This document shows, piece by piece, positions 15,978-29,786 of a stretch of 64,000 nucleotides of DNA. Under the pieces are notes generated by a model. It did no database searches. It saw only the letters and a list, made by a program, of their open reading frames with translations, and was not told the origin of the DNA. The stretch's first letter is position 1. Each line of letters starts with the position of its first letter. Source of the stretch: Eriocheir sinensis. Taxonomy: Eukaryota > Arthropoda > Malacostraca > Decapoda > Varunidae. The stretch lies in contig NW_026111756.1 in assembly GCF_024679095.1 (NCBI RefSeq), positions 301,972 through 365,971 on the forward strand. The letters are read 5' to 3'. The position numbers and the translations under genes were made by a program.

Positions 15978-16105
15978 TATTTTGTATATCTATTTTATAC
16001 AAATGTACGTTATTTTATTTGAATTTGTTTTCATTTCATACAAATTTACATTATTTTATGTGTATTTTGTACATGTATTTAAATACAAATTTAACTAATT
16101 ACATA
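15978..16105 (+). repeat. Satellite block 5, forward, 128-bp island
   Basis: It begins at an S5 seam (AAAATTATTTTGTATATC at 15973-15990) and ends at a unique convergent seam within AACTAATTACATATTTTTAT. It contains the diagnostic GTTTTCATTTCATAC unit also found near 5748, 31251, 41428 and 47206. Confidence 0.85.
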
Positions 16106-17195
16106 TTTTTATAAAAATACATATACAAAAATACACAAAGATTAATCAAATTTGTATTAAAATTAATATACAAAATGCACATACAATAATGTAAATTTGT
16201 ATTGAAAAAATATGCAAAATACACATAAAACAATGTAAATTTGTTTCAAAATATATATTCGAATACACATAAAATAACGCATATTTCTATAGAAATATAT
16301 ATACAAAATACACTTGAAATAATGTAAATACGTATAAAAATATATATACAAAATACACATTAAATAATGTTAATTCGTGTCAAAATAAATAAACAAAATA
16401 TCATGAAAAGAATGTGTATTTGTATGAAAATAGATATACAAAATACACATAAAATAACCTAAATTTGTATAAAACTATATACAAAAATACACAAAAATAA
16501 TTTAAACTTGTATGAAAGTAAATATACAAAAAACATATAAAAATAGGTAAATTTGTATTGAAATACATATACAAAATACACATAAAATAATGTAAATTTG
16601 AATGAAAATATATAAACATATAGACTTAAAATAACGTAAATTTGTATCAAATATATATACAAAAAAAACATTAAATAATGTAAATATGTATAAAAAAATA
16701 TATACAAAACACAAATAAAATAATGTGAAATCGTATCAAAATAAATACAGAAAATATTAATAAAATAATGTAAATTTGTATAAAAATTATGATGCAAAAT
16801 ACCCATAAAATAACGCATTTTTTATAAAAATATATATACGAAAAAACGTAAAATATTTGATTTTGTATTAAAATAAATAGATATACAAAATACACATAAA
16901 ATAAGCTAAATTTGAATTGAAATATATATACAAAATACATAAAATAATGTAAATTTGTATCAAAATACCTATACAAATACACATATAATAACGTAAATTT
17001 GTATAAAAATATATAAACAAAATACACATTAAATAATGTAAATACGTATAAAAAAAATGTAAAAAATACACAAATAATCATGTAATTCGTATCAAAATAA
17101 ATAGACAAAATACCAGTAAAATAATGTAAATTTCTATGAGAAAACATATACAAAATACACATAAATAACGCATATATCAATAAAAATATATATAA
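16106..17195 (-). repeat. Satellite block 6, reverse
   Basis: It ends at the S6 palindromic seam. Its whole length matches 33435-34520 in inverted order, including a unit that translates as MIxALFMCILYMFSHRNLHYF in both. Confidence 0.86.
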
Positions 17196-17515
<320 letters not shown>

Positions 17516-19228
17516 ATGAAAATTCGTATCAAAATAAATAAACAAAATTCCGGTAAAAGAACGTATATTTGTAGGAAAATAAATATACAAAATACACATA
17601 AAATTACGAAAATTTGAAAAAAAATATATACAAAAAAACAAAAAAATAAATTTCAATTTGTATGAAAATATATATACAAAATACACATATAATTAGTTAA
17701 ATCTGTATTTAAATACATGTACAAAATACACATAAAATAATGTAAATTTGTATGAAATGAAAACAAATTTACATAAAATAACGTACATTTGAATAAAATA
17801 GATATACAAAATATACATAAAATAATGTAAAATCGTATCAAAATAAATACACAGAATATCAATAAAATAATGTAATTTTGTATGAAAATAAAGATGCAAA
17901 ATTCCCATAAAATAAAGCATATTTTTTTTAAAAATACATATACAAGAATACACATAGAATAACTAAATTTGTATTAAAATTAATATACAAAATGCACGTA
18001 CAAAAAGGGAAATTTGTATTGAAAAAATATACAAAATGCACATAAAACAATGTATATTTGTTTCAAAATATATATACAAATACACATAAAATAAGGTATA
18101 TTTCTATAGAAATATATATAAAAAAAACACATGAAATGAGGTAAATACGTATAAAAATATATATACACAATACACATTAAATAATGTAAACTCGCATCAA
18201 AATAAATAAACAAAATATCAATAAAAGAATGTGTATTTGTATGAAAATAGATATACAAAATACACATAAAATATTGTAAATTTGTATAAAACTCTATTAA
18301 AAAAATACACAAAAATAATTTAAATTTGTATAAAAATATATATACAAAATACACATAAAACTAGTTAAATTTCTATTGAAATACATATACAAAATACACA
18401 TAAAATAATGTAAATTTGAATGAAAATATATAAACAAATACACTTAAAATAACGTAAATTTGTATGAAATATATATAGAAAATACACATTAAATAATGTA
18501 AATATGTATAAAAAAAATATATACAAAACACAAATAGAATAATGTAAAATAGTATCAAAATAAATACACAGAATATTAATAAAATAATTTAAATTTGTAT
18601 GAAAATAAAGATGCAAAATACCCATAAAACAACGCATTTTGTATGAAAATATATATACCAAAATACACATAAAATATTTAAATTTGTATTACAATAAATA
18701 TACAAAATGCACATACTATAAGGTAAATTTGTATTGAAATAGATATGCAAAATACACATAAAACAATGTGAATTTGTTTCAAAATATATATACGAATACA
18801 CATAAAATAACGTATATTTCTATAAAAATATATATACAAAATACACATAAAATGAGGTAAATACGTATAAGAAAATGTATACAAAATACACATAAAATAA
18901 TGTAAACTCGTATAAAAATAAATAAACTAAATGCCAATAAAAGAATGTTTAATTGTATAAATATAAATATACAAAATACACATAAAATAACGTAAAATTG
19001 TATAAAACTATATACAAAAATAAACAAAAATAATTAAATTTGTATGAAAATAGATATACAAAAGAAACATAAAATAAGCTAAATTTGAATTGAAATAAAT
19101 ATAGAAAATACATAAAATAATGTAAATTTGTATCAAAATATATATTCATATACACATATATTAAAATTAATATACAAAATGCGTATATAATAAGGTAAAT
19201 TTGTATTGAAAAAATATGCAACATACAC
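17516..19228 (-). repeat. Satellite block 8, reverse
   Basis: An inverted counterpart of 29787-31510. It includes an unusual same-orientation seam at 19145-19170 (ATTCATATACACATATATTA) that reappears inverted at 29845-29870. It ends at an S1 seam. Confidence 0.87.
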
Positions 19229-20488
19229 GTTTACTCATACAAATTTATATTATTTTATTGGTATTTTGTTTATTTATTTTGATACGAATTACATGATTAT
19301 ATGTGTATTTTGTACATATTTTTTTATACGTATTTACATTATTTAATGTGTATTTTGTTTATACATTTTCATACAAATTTACGTTATTATATGTGTATTT
19401 GTATAAATATTTTGATACAAATTTACTTTATTTCATGTATTTTGTATATATATTTCAATTCAAATTTAACTTATTTTGTGTGTATTTTGTATGTATTTTC
19501 ATACAAATTAAATTACTTCTGTGTATTTTTGTATATAGTTTTATATAAATTTACGTTATTTTATGTGTATTTTGTATATTTATATTTATACAAATACGCA
19601 TTCTTTTATTGCTATTTTGTTTATTTATTTTGATACGAATTTACATTATTTTATGTGTATTTTGTATACATTTTTTTTACACGTATTTACTTCATTTTAT
19701 GTGTATTTTGTATATATATTTTTATAGAATTCTACGTTATTATATGTAAATTCGTAATTATATTTTGAAACAAATTTACATTGTTTTATATGTATTTTGC
19801 ATATCTATTTCAATACAAATTTACCTTATTGTATATGTTTTTTGTATATTTATTTTAATACAAATTTAATTTTTGATGTGTATTTTGGTATATATATTTT
19901 ATAAATAAAAAATGCGATATTTTATGGGTATTTTGCTTCTTTATTTTCATACATATTTACATTATTTTATTAATATTCTGTGTATTTATTTTGATACGAT
20001 TTTACATTATTCTATTTGTGTTTTGTACATATTTTTTTATACAAATTTACGTTATTTTAAGTGTATTTGTTTATGTATTTTCATTCAAATTTACAATATT
20101 TTATGTGAATTTTGTATATGTATTTCAATACACATTTACCTAATTTTATGTGTATTTTGTATATTTATTTTCATACAAATTTAAAATATTTTTGTGTATT
20201 TTTGTATATAGTTTGATACAAATTTAGGTTATTTTATGTGTATTTAGTATATCTATTTTCATAAAAATACACATTCTTTTATTGATATTTTGTTTATTTA
20301 TTTTGACGCGAATTTTATGTGAATTTATTTTCATTTCATACAAATTTACATTATTTTATGTGTATTTTGTACATATATTTAAATACAAATTTAACTAATG
20401 ATATGTGTATTTTGTATATCTTTTTTCATACAAATTGAAATTTATTTTTTTGTTTTTTTGTATATATTTTATTCAAATTTTCGTAATC
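19229..20488 (+). repeat. Satellite block 9, forward (S1 to S2)
   Basis: It runs from S1 (19218-19238) to S2 (20478-20493). The same segment is repeated at 21123-22388 with an offset of 1895 bp at the left seam and 1899 bp at the right, and again from 23819 and from 48431. Confidence 0.88.
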
Positions 20489-21122
20489 TTATAAAAATAT
20501 ATATATATAAAATACAAATAAAATATTTAAATTTCCATTGAAATAAATATACAAAATGCACATACAATAAGGTAAATTTGTATTGAAAGAAATATGCAAA
20601 AATACATATAAAACAATATAAATTTGTTTCAAAATATATATACGAATACAAATAAAAAAACGTAGATTTCTATAAAAATATACAAAATACACATAAAATT
20701 AAGTAAATACGTATAAAAAAATGTATACAAAATACACATAAAATAATGTAAATTCGAATTAAAATAAATAAACAAAATACCAATAAAAGAATGTGTATTT
20801 GGATAAATATAAATATACAAAATACACATACAAAATAAACATAAAATGAGGTAGATTTGTAAAAAAATATATGTACAAAATACACATAAAATAAAGTAAA
20901 TTTATATAAAAATATATATACAAATACACATAAAATACCATGTATTTGTATAAAAATATATGTTCAAAATAAATATTAAATAATGTAAAAGCGTATAAAA
21001 ATATATATATAAAAAATACAGATACAAAAATACACATCGAATAATTAAATTTGTATTAAAATTAATATACAAAATGCGTATATAATAAGGTAAATTTGTA
21101 TTGAAAAAATATGCAACATACA
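20489..21122 (-). repeat. Satellite block 10, reverse (S2 to S1)
   Basis: A shortened version of blocks 12 and 33. About 430 bp present in 22389-23452 are missing here. It joins CGTATAAAAATATATATATA directly to AAAAATACAGATACAAAAAT near 21010. Confidence 0.85.
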
Positions 21123-22388
21123 CGTTTACTCATACAAATTTATATTATTTTATTGGTATTTTGTTTATTTATTTTGATACGAATTACATGATTATATGTG
21201 TATTTTGTACATATTTTTTATACGTATTTACATTATTTAATGTGTATTTTGTTTATATATTTTCATACAAATTTACGTTATTATATATGTATTAGTATAA
21301 ATATTTTGATACAAATTTACTTTATTACATGTATTTTGTATATATATTTCAATTTAAATTTAGCTTATTTTGTGTGTATTTTGTAGATATTTTCATACAA
21401 ATTTAATTACTTCTGTGTATTTTTGTATATAGTTTTATATAAATTTACGTTATTTTATGTGTATTTTGTATATTTATATTTATAGAAATACACATTCTTT
21501 TATTGGTATTTTGTTTATTTATTTTGATACGAATTTACATTATTTTATGTGTTTTTTGTATACATTTTTTTTTATACGTATTTACCTCATTTTATTTGTT
21601 TTTTGTATATATATTTTTATAGAAATCTACGTTATTTTATGTGTATTCGTATATATATTTTGAAACAAATTTACATTGTTTTATATGTATTTTGTATATC
21701 TATTTCAATACAAATTTACCTTATTGTATGTGTTTTTTGTATATTTATTTTAATACAAATTTAATTTTTTGATGTGTATTTTGGTATATATATTTTTATA
21801 AATAAAAAAATGCGTTATTTTATGGGTATTTTGCTTCTATATTTTCCTACAAATTTACATTATTTTATTAATATTCTGTGTATTTATTTTGATACGATTT
21901 TACATTATTCTATTTGTGTTTTGTACATATTTTTTTATACAAATTTACGTTATTTTAAGTGTATTTGTTTATGTATTTTCATTCAAATTTACATTATTTT
22001 ATGTGGATTTTGTGCATGTATTTCAATACAAATTTACCTAATTTTATGTGTATTTTGTATATTTATTTTCATACAAATTTAAAATATTTTTGTGTATTTT
22101 TGTATATAGTTTGATACAAATTTAGGTTATTTTATGTGTACTTTGTATATCTATTTTCATACAAATACACATTCTTTTATTGATATTTTGTTTATTTATT
22201 TTGACGCGAATTTTATGTGAATTTGTTTTCATTTCATACAAATTTACATTATTTTATGTGTATTTTGTACATGTATTTAAATACAAATTTAACTAATTAT
22301 ATGTGTATTTTGTATATCTATTTTCATACAAATTGAAATTTATTTTTTTGTTTTTTTGTATATGTTTTTATTCAAATTTTCGTAATCA
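21123..22388 (+). repeat. Satellite block 11, forward (S1 to S2)
   Basis: A direct copy of block 9, collinear apart from a few single-base indels. The middle of the block carries the HOR order given in the findings. Confidence 0.88.
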
Positions 22389-23452
22389 TATAAAAATATA
22401 TATACCAAAATACACATAAAATATTTAAATTTGCATTGAAATAAATATACAAAATGCACATTCAATAAGGTAAATTTGTATTGAAAGAGATATGCAAAAA
22501 TACATATAAAACAATGTAAATTTGTTTCAAAATATATATACGAATACAAATAAAAAAACGTAGATTTCTATAAAAATATATATTCAAAATAGACTTAAAA
22601 TTAAGTAAATACGTATAAAAAAATGTATATAAAATACACATAAAATAAAATAAATTCGAATTAAAATAAATAAACAAAATACCAATAAAAGAATGTGTAT
22701 CTGGATAAATATAAATATACAAAAAACACATACAAAATAAACATAAAATAAGGTAGATTTGTAATAAAATATATGTACAAAATACACATAAAATAATGTA
22801 AATTTATATGAAAATATATATACAAATACACATAAAATACCATGAATTTGTATAAAAATATATATTCAAAATAAATATTAAATAATGTAAAAGCGTATAA
22901 AAATTTATATACAAAATACATATAAAATAATGTAAATTCGTATCAATATAAATCAACAAAACACCAATAAAATAATATATATTTGAATGAAAATAAATTT
23001 ACAAAATACACATAACATAACTAAAATTAGTATTAAAATATACAAAAACACATAGAAATAATTTGAGTTTGTATGAAAATAGATATACAAAATACATATA
23101 AACCTAGGTAAATTTCTTTTGAAATGTATATACAAAATACCCATAAAATATTGTAAATTTGTGTCAAAATATATAAACAAATACACATAAAATAACGTAA
23201 ATTTGTATGAAAAATATATAAAAAATACACATAGAATAATGCCAATTCGTATCAAAATGAATGAGCAGAATATCAATAAAATAATGTAAATTTGTATGAA
23301 AATAAAGATGCAAAATACTCAAAAAATAAAGCATGTTTATAAAAATACAGATACAAAAATACACATCGAATAGTTAAATTTGTATTAAAATTAATATACA
23401 AAATGCGTATATAATAAGGTAAATTTGTATTGAAAAAATATGCAACATACAC
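22389..23452 (-). repeat. Satellite block 12, reverse (S2 to S1)
   Basis: The counterpart of 47368-48430 (direct) and of 27992-29065 (inverted). It includes the diagnostic ATGAATGAGCAGAATATC unit near 23262. Confidence 0.87.
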
Positions 23453-23547
23453 GTTTACTCATACAAATTTATATTATTTTATTGGTATTTTGTTTATTTA
23501 TTTTGATACGAATTACATGATTATATGTGAATTTTGTACATATTCTT
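23453..23547 (+). repeat. Satellite block 13, forward, 95-bp island
   Basis: The forward tail of the first copy of the 361-bp duplication. Its right seam exists only because the duplicate begins there. Confidence 0.85.
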
Positions 23548-23818
23548 AAACATAAAATAACGTAAATTTGTATGAAAAATATATACAAAATACACATAGA
23601 ATAATGTCAATTCGTATCAAAAGAATGAGCAGAATATCAATAAAATAATGTAAATTTGCATGAAAATAAAGATGCAAAATACCCAAAAAATTAAGCATAT
23701 GTTTATAAAAATACAGATACAAAAATACACATCGAATAATTAAATTTGTATTAAAATTAATATACAAAATGCGTATATAATAAGGTAAATTTGAGTTGAA
23801 AAAATATGCAACATACAC
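23548..23818 (-). repeat. Satellite block 14, reverse
   Basis: The reverse half of the second copy of the 361-bp duplication, ending at an S1 seam. Confidence 0.85.
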
Positions 23819-25266
23819 GTTTAGTCATACAAATTTATATTATTTTATTGGTATTTTGTTTATTTATTTTGATACGAATTACATGATTATATGTGTGTTT
23901 TGTACATATTTTTTATACGTATTTACATTATTTAATGTGTATTTTGTTTATATATTTTCATACAAATTTACGTTATTATATGTGTATTTGTATAAATATT
24001 TTCATACAAATTTACTTTATTTCATGTATTTTGTATATATATTTCAATTCAAATCTAGCTTATTTCGTGTGTATTTTGTATATATTTTCATACAAATTTA
24101 ATTACTTCTGTGTATTTTTGTATATAGTTTTATATAAATTGACGTTATTTTATGTGTATTTTGAATATTTATATTCATACAAATACACATTCTTTTATTG
24201 GTATTTTGTTTATTTATTTTGATACGAATTTACATTATTTTATGTGTATTTTGTATATATTTTTTTATACGTATTTAATTAATTTTATGTGTATTTTGTA
24301 TATATATTTTTATAGAAATCTATGTTATTTTATGTGTATTCGTATATATATTTTGAAACAAGTTTACATTGTTTTATATGTATTTTGCATATCTATTTCA
24401 ATACAAATTTACCTTATTGTATGTGTTTTTTGTATATTTATTTTAATACAAATTTAATTTTTTGATGTGTATTTTGGTATTTATAAATAAAAAAATGCGT
24501 TATTTTATGGGTATTTTGCTTCTTTATTTTCATACAAATTTACATTATTTTATTAATATTCTGTGTATTTATTTTGATACGATTTTACATTATTCTATTT
24601 GTGTTTTGTACATATTTTTTTATACAAATTGACGTTATTTTAAGTGTATTTGTTTATGTATTTTCATTCAAATTTACATTATTTTATGTGTATTTTGTAT
24701 ATGTATTTCAATACAAATTTACCTAATTTTATGTTTATTTTGTATATTTATTTTCATACAAATTTAAAATATTTTTGTGTATTTTTTAATATAGTTTGAT
24801 GCAAATTTAGGTTATTTTATGTGTATTTTGTATATCTATTTTCATACAATTACACATTCTTTTACTGATATTTTGTTTATTTATTTTGACGCGAATTTAC
24901 ATTATTTAATGTGTATTTTGTAGATATATTTTTATACGTATTTACATCATTTCATGTGTATTTTGTATAGTTTTAAACAAATTTATATTATTTAATGTGT
25001 ATTTTTTATATATATATTTATACAAATACACATTCGTTTATTGGTATTTTGTTTATTTGTTTTGATACTAATTTACATTATTTTATGTGTATTTTGTATA
25101 CATTTTTTATACGTATTTACTTAATTTTATGTGTATTTTGTATATATATTTTTATAGAAATCTACCTTATTTCATGTGTATTCGTATATATATTTTGAAA
25201 CAAATATACATTGTTTATATGTATTTTGCATATCTAATTTTGTGTATTCTGTATTTATTTTTGTTA
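23819..25266 (+). repeat. Satellite block 15, forward (S1 to S3)
   Basis: The first 1.2 kb repeat block 11 with an offset of 2695 bp. Near 24965 it has the shortened unit GTATAGTTTTAAACAAA, shared with 44838 and 49569. It ends in the S3 seam at 25258-25276. Confidence 0.87.
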
Positions 25267-26215
25267 TACATAGAATAATGTAAATCCGTATCAAAATAAG
25301 TACACAGAATATCAATAAAATAATCTAAATTTATATGAAAATAAAGATGCAAAATACCCAAAAGATAAAGCATATTTTTTTTAAAAATACATATACAAAA
25401 ATACACACAGAATAATTAAATTTGTATTAAAATTAATATACAAAATGCACACATACAATAAGGTAAATTTGTATTGAAAAAAAAAAACGCAAAATACAAA
25501 CAAAACAGTGTAAATTTGTTTAAAAATATATATACGAATACACATAAAATAACGAAGATTTCTATAGAAATATATATACAAAATACTCATGAAATTATGT
25601 AAATACGTATAAAAATATATATATAAAATACATATTAAGTAATGTAAATTCGTGACAAAATAAATAAACAAAATATCATGAAAAGAATGTGTATTTGTAT
25701 GAAAATAAATAATAGATAATACATTTGTATGGAATATATATGCAAGATACATTTAAATAATATAAATATGTATAAAAAAAATATATATACAAAAAACAAA
25801 TAGAATAATGTAAAATCGTATTAAAATAAATACACCGAATATTAATAAAATAATGTAAATTTGTATGAAAATAAAGATGCAAAATTCCCATCAAATAGCG
25901 CATTTCTTATAAAAATATATATACCAAAATACACATAGAATATTTAAATTTGTATTGAAATAAATATACAAAATGCACATACCATAAGGTAAACTTCTAT
26001 TGAAAGAGATATGCAAAAATACATATAAAACAATGTAAATTTGTTTCAAAATATATATACGAATACACATAAAATAACGTAGATTTCTATAAAAATATAT
26101 ATACAAAATACACATATAATTAAGTAAATACGTATAAAAAAATGTAAACAAAATACACATAAAATAATGTAAATTCGAAACAAAATAAATAAACAAAATA
26201 CCAATAAAAGAATGT
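25267..26215 (-). repeat. Satellite block 16, reverse (S3 to S7)
   Basis: It matches the start of block 4 and blocks 31 and 35, including ATAATAGATAATA near 25709 where a unit has lost about 20 bp. It ends at the S7 seam. Confidence 0.86.
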
Positions 26216-26810
26216 ATATCTATTTATTTTAATACAAAATCAAATATTTTATGTTTTTTCGTATATATATTTTTATAAAAAATGTGTTATTTTATGGGTA
26301 TTTTGCATCTTAATTTTCATACAAATTTACATTATTTTATTAATATTTTCTGTTTGTATTTTGAAACGATTTTACATTGTTTTATTTATGTTTGCATTTT
26401 GTATATTTATTTTAATACAAATTCAAATATTTTATTAGTATTATGGTACATATAATTTTTTATAAAAAATGCGTTATTTTATAGGTATTTTGCATCTTAG
26501 TTTTCATACAAATGTACATTATTTTATTAATATTCTGTGTATATATTTTGATACGATTTTATATTATTCTATTTGTGTTTGGTATATATTTTTTTATACA
26601 TATTTTCATTAATTAATGTGTATTTTTTATATATATTTTATACAAATAAACGTTATTTTAAGTGTATTTGTTTATATAATTTCATTCAAATTTACATTAT
26701 TTTAAGTGTATTTTGTATATGTATTTAAATACAAACTTACCTAATTTTATGTGTATTTTGTATATTTATTTTCATACAAATTTAAATTATTTTTGTGTTT
26801 TTTTGTATAA
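26216..26810 (+). repeat. Satellite block 17, forward (S7 to S4)
   Basis: The start (TATTTATTTTAATACAAAATC) repeats 33750 and 52130. The end is an S4 seam in inverted form (GTATAAACATATAGAGT at 26805-26821). Confidence 0.86.
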
Positions 26811-27991
26811 ACATATAGAGTAAATTTCTATGATAATATATATTCAAAATACATATAAAATTATGTAAATAAGTATAAAAATATATATATCATATACACC
26901 TAAAAAATAAAATTCGTGTCAAAATAAATAAACAAAATATCAATAAAAGAATGTGTATTTGTATGAAAATAGATATACAAAATACACATAAAATAACTAA
27001 ATTTGTATCAAACAATATACAAAAATACACAAAAATATTTTAAATTTGTATGAAAATAAATATACAAAATACACATAAAATTAGGTAAATTTGTATTGAA
27101 ATACATACACAAAATACACATAAAATAATGTAAATTTGAATGAAAATACATAAACAAATACACTTAAAATAACGTAAATTTGTATAAAAAAATATGTACA
27201 AAACACAAATAGAATAATGTAAAATCGTATCAAAATAAATACATAGAATATTAATAAAATAATGTAAACTTGTATGAAAATAAAGAAGCAAAATACCCAT
27301 AAAATAACGCATTTTTTTTATTTATAAAAATATATATACCAAAATACACATCAAAAAATAAATTTGTATTAAAATAAATATACAAAAAACACATACAATA
27401 AGGTAAATTTGTATTGAAATAGATATGCAAAATACACATAAAACAATGTAAATTTGTTTCAAAATATATATACGAATACACATAAAATAGCGTAGATTTC
27501 TATAAAAATATATATACAAAATACACATCAAATGAAGTAAATACGTATAAAAAAATGTATACCAAAAACACAAAATAATGTAAATTCGTATCAAAATAAA
27601 TAAACAAAATACCAATAAAAGAATGTGTATTTGTATAAATATAAATATACAAAATACACATAAAATAACGTAAATTTATATAAAACTATATACAAAAATA
27701 CACAGAAGAATTAAATTTGTATGAAAATATATACAAAATACACACAAAATAAGCTAAATTTGAATTGAAATATATATACAAAATACATGAAATAAAGTAA
27801 ATTTGTATCAAAATATTTATACAAATACACATATAATAACGTAAATTTGTATGAAAATATATAAACAAAATACACATTAATTAATGTAAATACGTATAAA
27901 AAAATATGTACAAAATACACATATAATCATGTAATTCGTATCAAAATAAATAAACAAAATACCAATAAAATAATATAAATTTGTATGAGTA
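26811..27991 (-). repeat. Satellite block 18, reverse (S4 to S1)
   Basis: From about 26.93 kb it is the inverted counterpart of 48431-49490. Matched coordinates sum to 76409-76425 along its length. Confidence 0.88.
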
Positions 27992-29065
27992 AACGTGTAT
28001 GTTGCATATTTTTTCAATGCAAATTTACCTTATTATATACGCATTTTGTATATTAATTTTAATACAAATTTAATTATTCGATGTGTATTTTTGTATCTGT
28101 ATTTTTATAAACATATGCTTTATTTTTTGGGTATTTTGCATCTTTATTTTCATACAAATTTACATTATTTTATTGATATTCTGCTCATTCATTTTGATAC
28201 AAATTGACATTATTCTATGTGTATTTTGTATATATTTTTCATACAAATTTACTTTATTTTATGTGTATTTGTTTATATATTTTGACACAAATTTACAATA
28301 TTTTATGGGTATTTTATATATACATTTCAAAAGAAATTTACCTAGTTTTATGTGTATTTTGTATATCTATTTTCATACAAACTCAAATTATTTCTATGTA
28401 TTTTTGTATTTATTTTAATACAAATTTTAGTTATGTTATGTGTATTTTGTAAATTTATTTTCATTCAAATATATATTATTTTATTGGTGTTTTGTTGATT
28501 TATATTGATACGAGTTTACATTATTTTATATGTACTTTGTATATATATTTTTATACGCTTTTACATTATTTAATATTTATTTTGAATATATATTTTTATA
28601 CAAATTCATGGTATTTTATGTGTATTTGTATATATATTTTTATATAAATTTACATTATTTTATGTGTATTTTGTACATATATTTTTTTACAGATCTACCT
28701 TATTTTATGTTTATTTTGTATGTGTATTTTGTATATTTATATTTATCCATATACACATTCTTTTATTGGTATTTTGTTTATTTATTTTAATTCGAATTTA
28801 CATTATTTTATGTGTATTTTGTTTACATTTTTTATACGTATTTACTTAATTTTATGTGTATTTTGAATATATATTTTTATAGAAATCTACGTTTTTTTAT
28901 TTGTATTCGTATATATATTTTGAAACAAATTTACATTGTTTTATATGTATTTTTGCATATCTCTTTCAATACAAATTTACCTTATTGTATGTGCATTTTC
29001 TATATCTATTTCAATGCAAATTTAAATATTTTATGTTTATTTTGGTATATATATTTTTATAAGAT
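27992..29065 (+). repeat. Satellite block 19, forward (S1 to S2)
   Basis: An inverted counterpart of 47368-48430 and a direct counterpart of 55330-56491. It lacks the TA tract that the 56.2-kb copy carries. Confidence 0.88.
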
Positions 29066-29786
29066 TACGAAAATTTGTATGAAAATAAAGCAAAATACAC
29101 ATAAAATAACGCATTTATAAAAATATATATACAAAAATAAACATAAATTATTAAATTTGTATTAAAATAAATATACAAAAAACACATACAATAAGGTAAA
29201 TTTGTATTGAAATAGATATGCAAAATACATATAAAACAATGTAAATTTGTTTCAAAATATATATACGAATACACATAAAATAACGTAGATTTCTATAAAA
29301 ATATATATACAAAATACACATAAAATGAAGTAAATACGTATAAAAAAATGTACACAAAATACACATAAAATAATGTAAATTCGTATCAAAATAAATAAAC
29401 AAAATACCAATAAAAGAATGTGTATTTGTATAAATATAAATATACAAAATACACATAAAGTAACGTAAATTTATATAAAACTATATACAAAAATACACAG
29501 AAGTAATTAAATTTGTATGAAAATATATACAAAATACACACAAAATAAGCTAAATTTGAATTGAAATATATATACAAAATACATGAAATAAAGTAAATTT
29601 GTATCAAAATATTTATACAAATACACATATAATAACATAAATTTGTATAAAAATATAAAAAAAATACACATTACATAATGGAAATACGTATAAAGAATTA
29701 CGTACAAAATACACATATAATCATGTAATTCGTACCAAAATAAATAAACAAAATACCAATAAAATAATATAAATTTGTATGAGTAA
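29066..29786 (-). repeat. Satellite block 20, reverse (S2 to S1)
   Basis: A shortened relative of block 18. It begins at S2 with the AAAGCAAAATACAC join near 29087 and ends in S1 (29779-29799). Confidence 0.86.

Larger units (their letters stand above)
23212..23910. repeat. About 361-bp tandem duplication spanning two orientations
   Basis: The unit with GAATGAGCAGAATATC occurs near 23262 and 23623, and the S1 seam occurs at 23442 and 23808, so spacing is about 361-366 bp. Each copy carries a reverse part, the S1 seam and a forward part. The second S1 reads CGTTTAGTCAT instead of CGTTTACTCAT. The copies meet at 23547 in TACATATTCTTAAACATAAA. Confidence 0.85.

Noticed and set aside
19218..20493. 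S1-S2 cassette as a transposon with terminal inverted repeats
   Set aside because: The two seams have unrelated sequences, there is no target-site duplication or coding content, and the inside is the same satellite as the outside. Segmental copying explains it without a transposase, though a non-autonomous element is not fully excluded.
19229..22388. CRISPR array, because of regularly spaced similar repeats
   Set aside because: There are no unique spacers; the spacing is filled by further copies of the same unit, and there are no cas genes.
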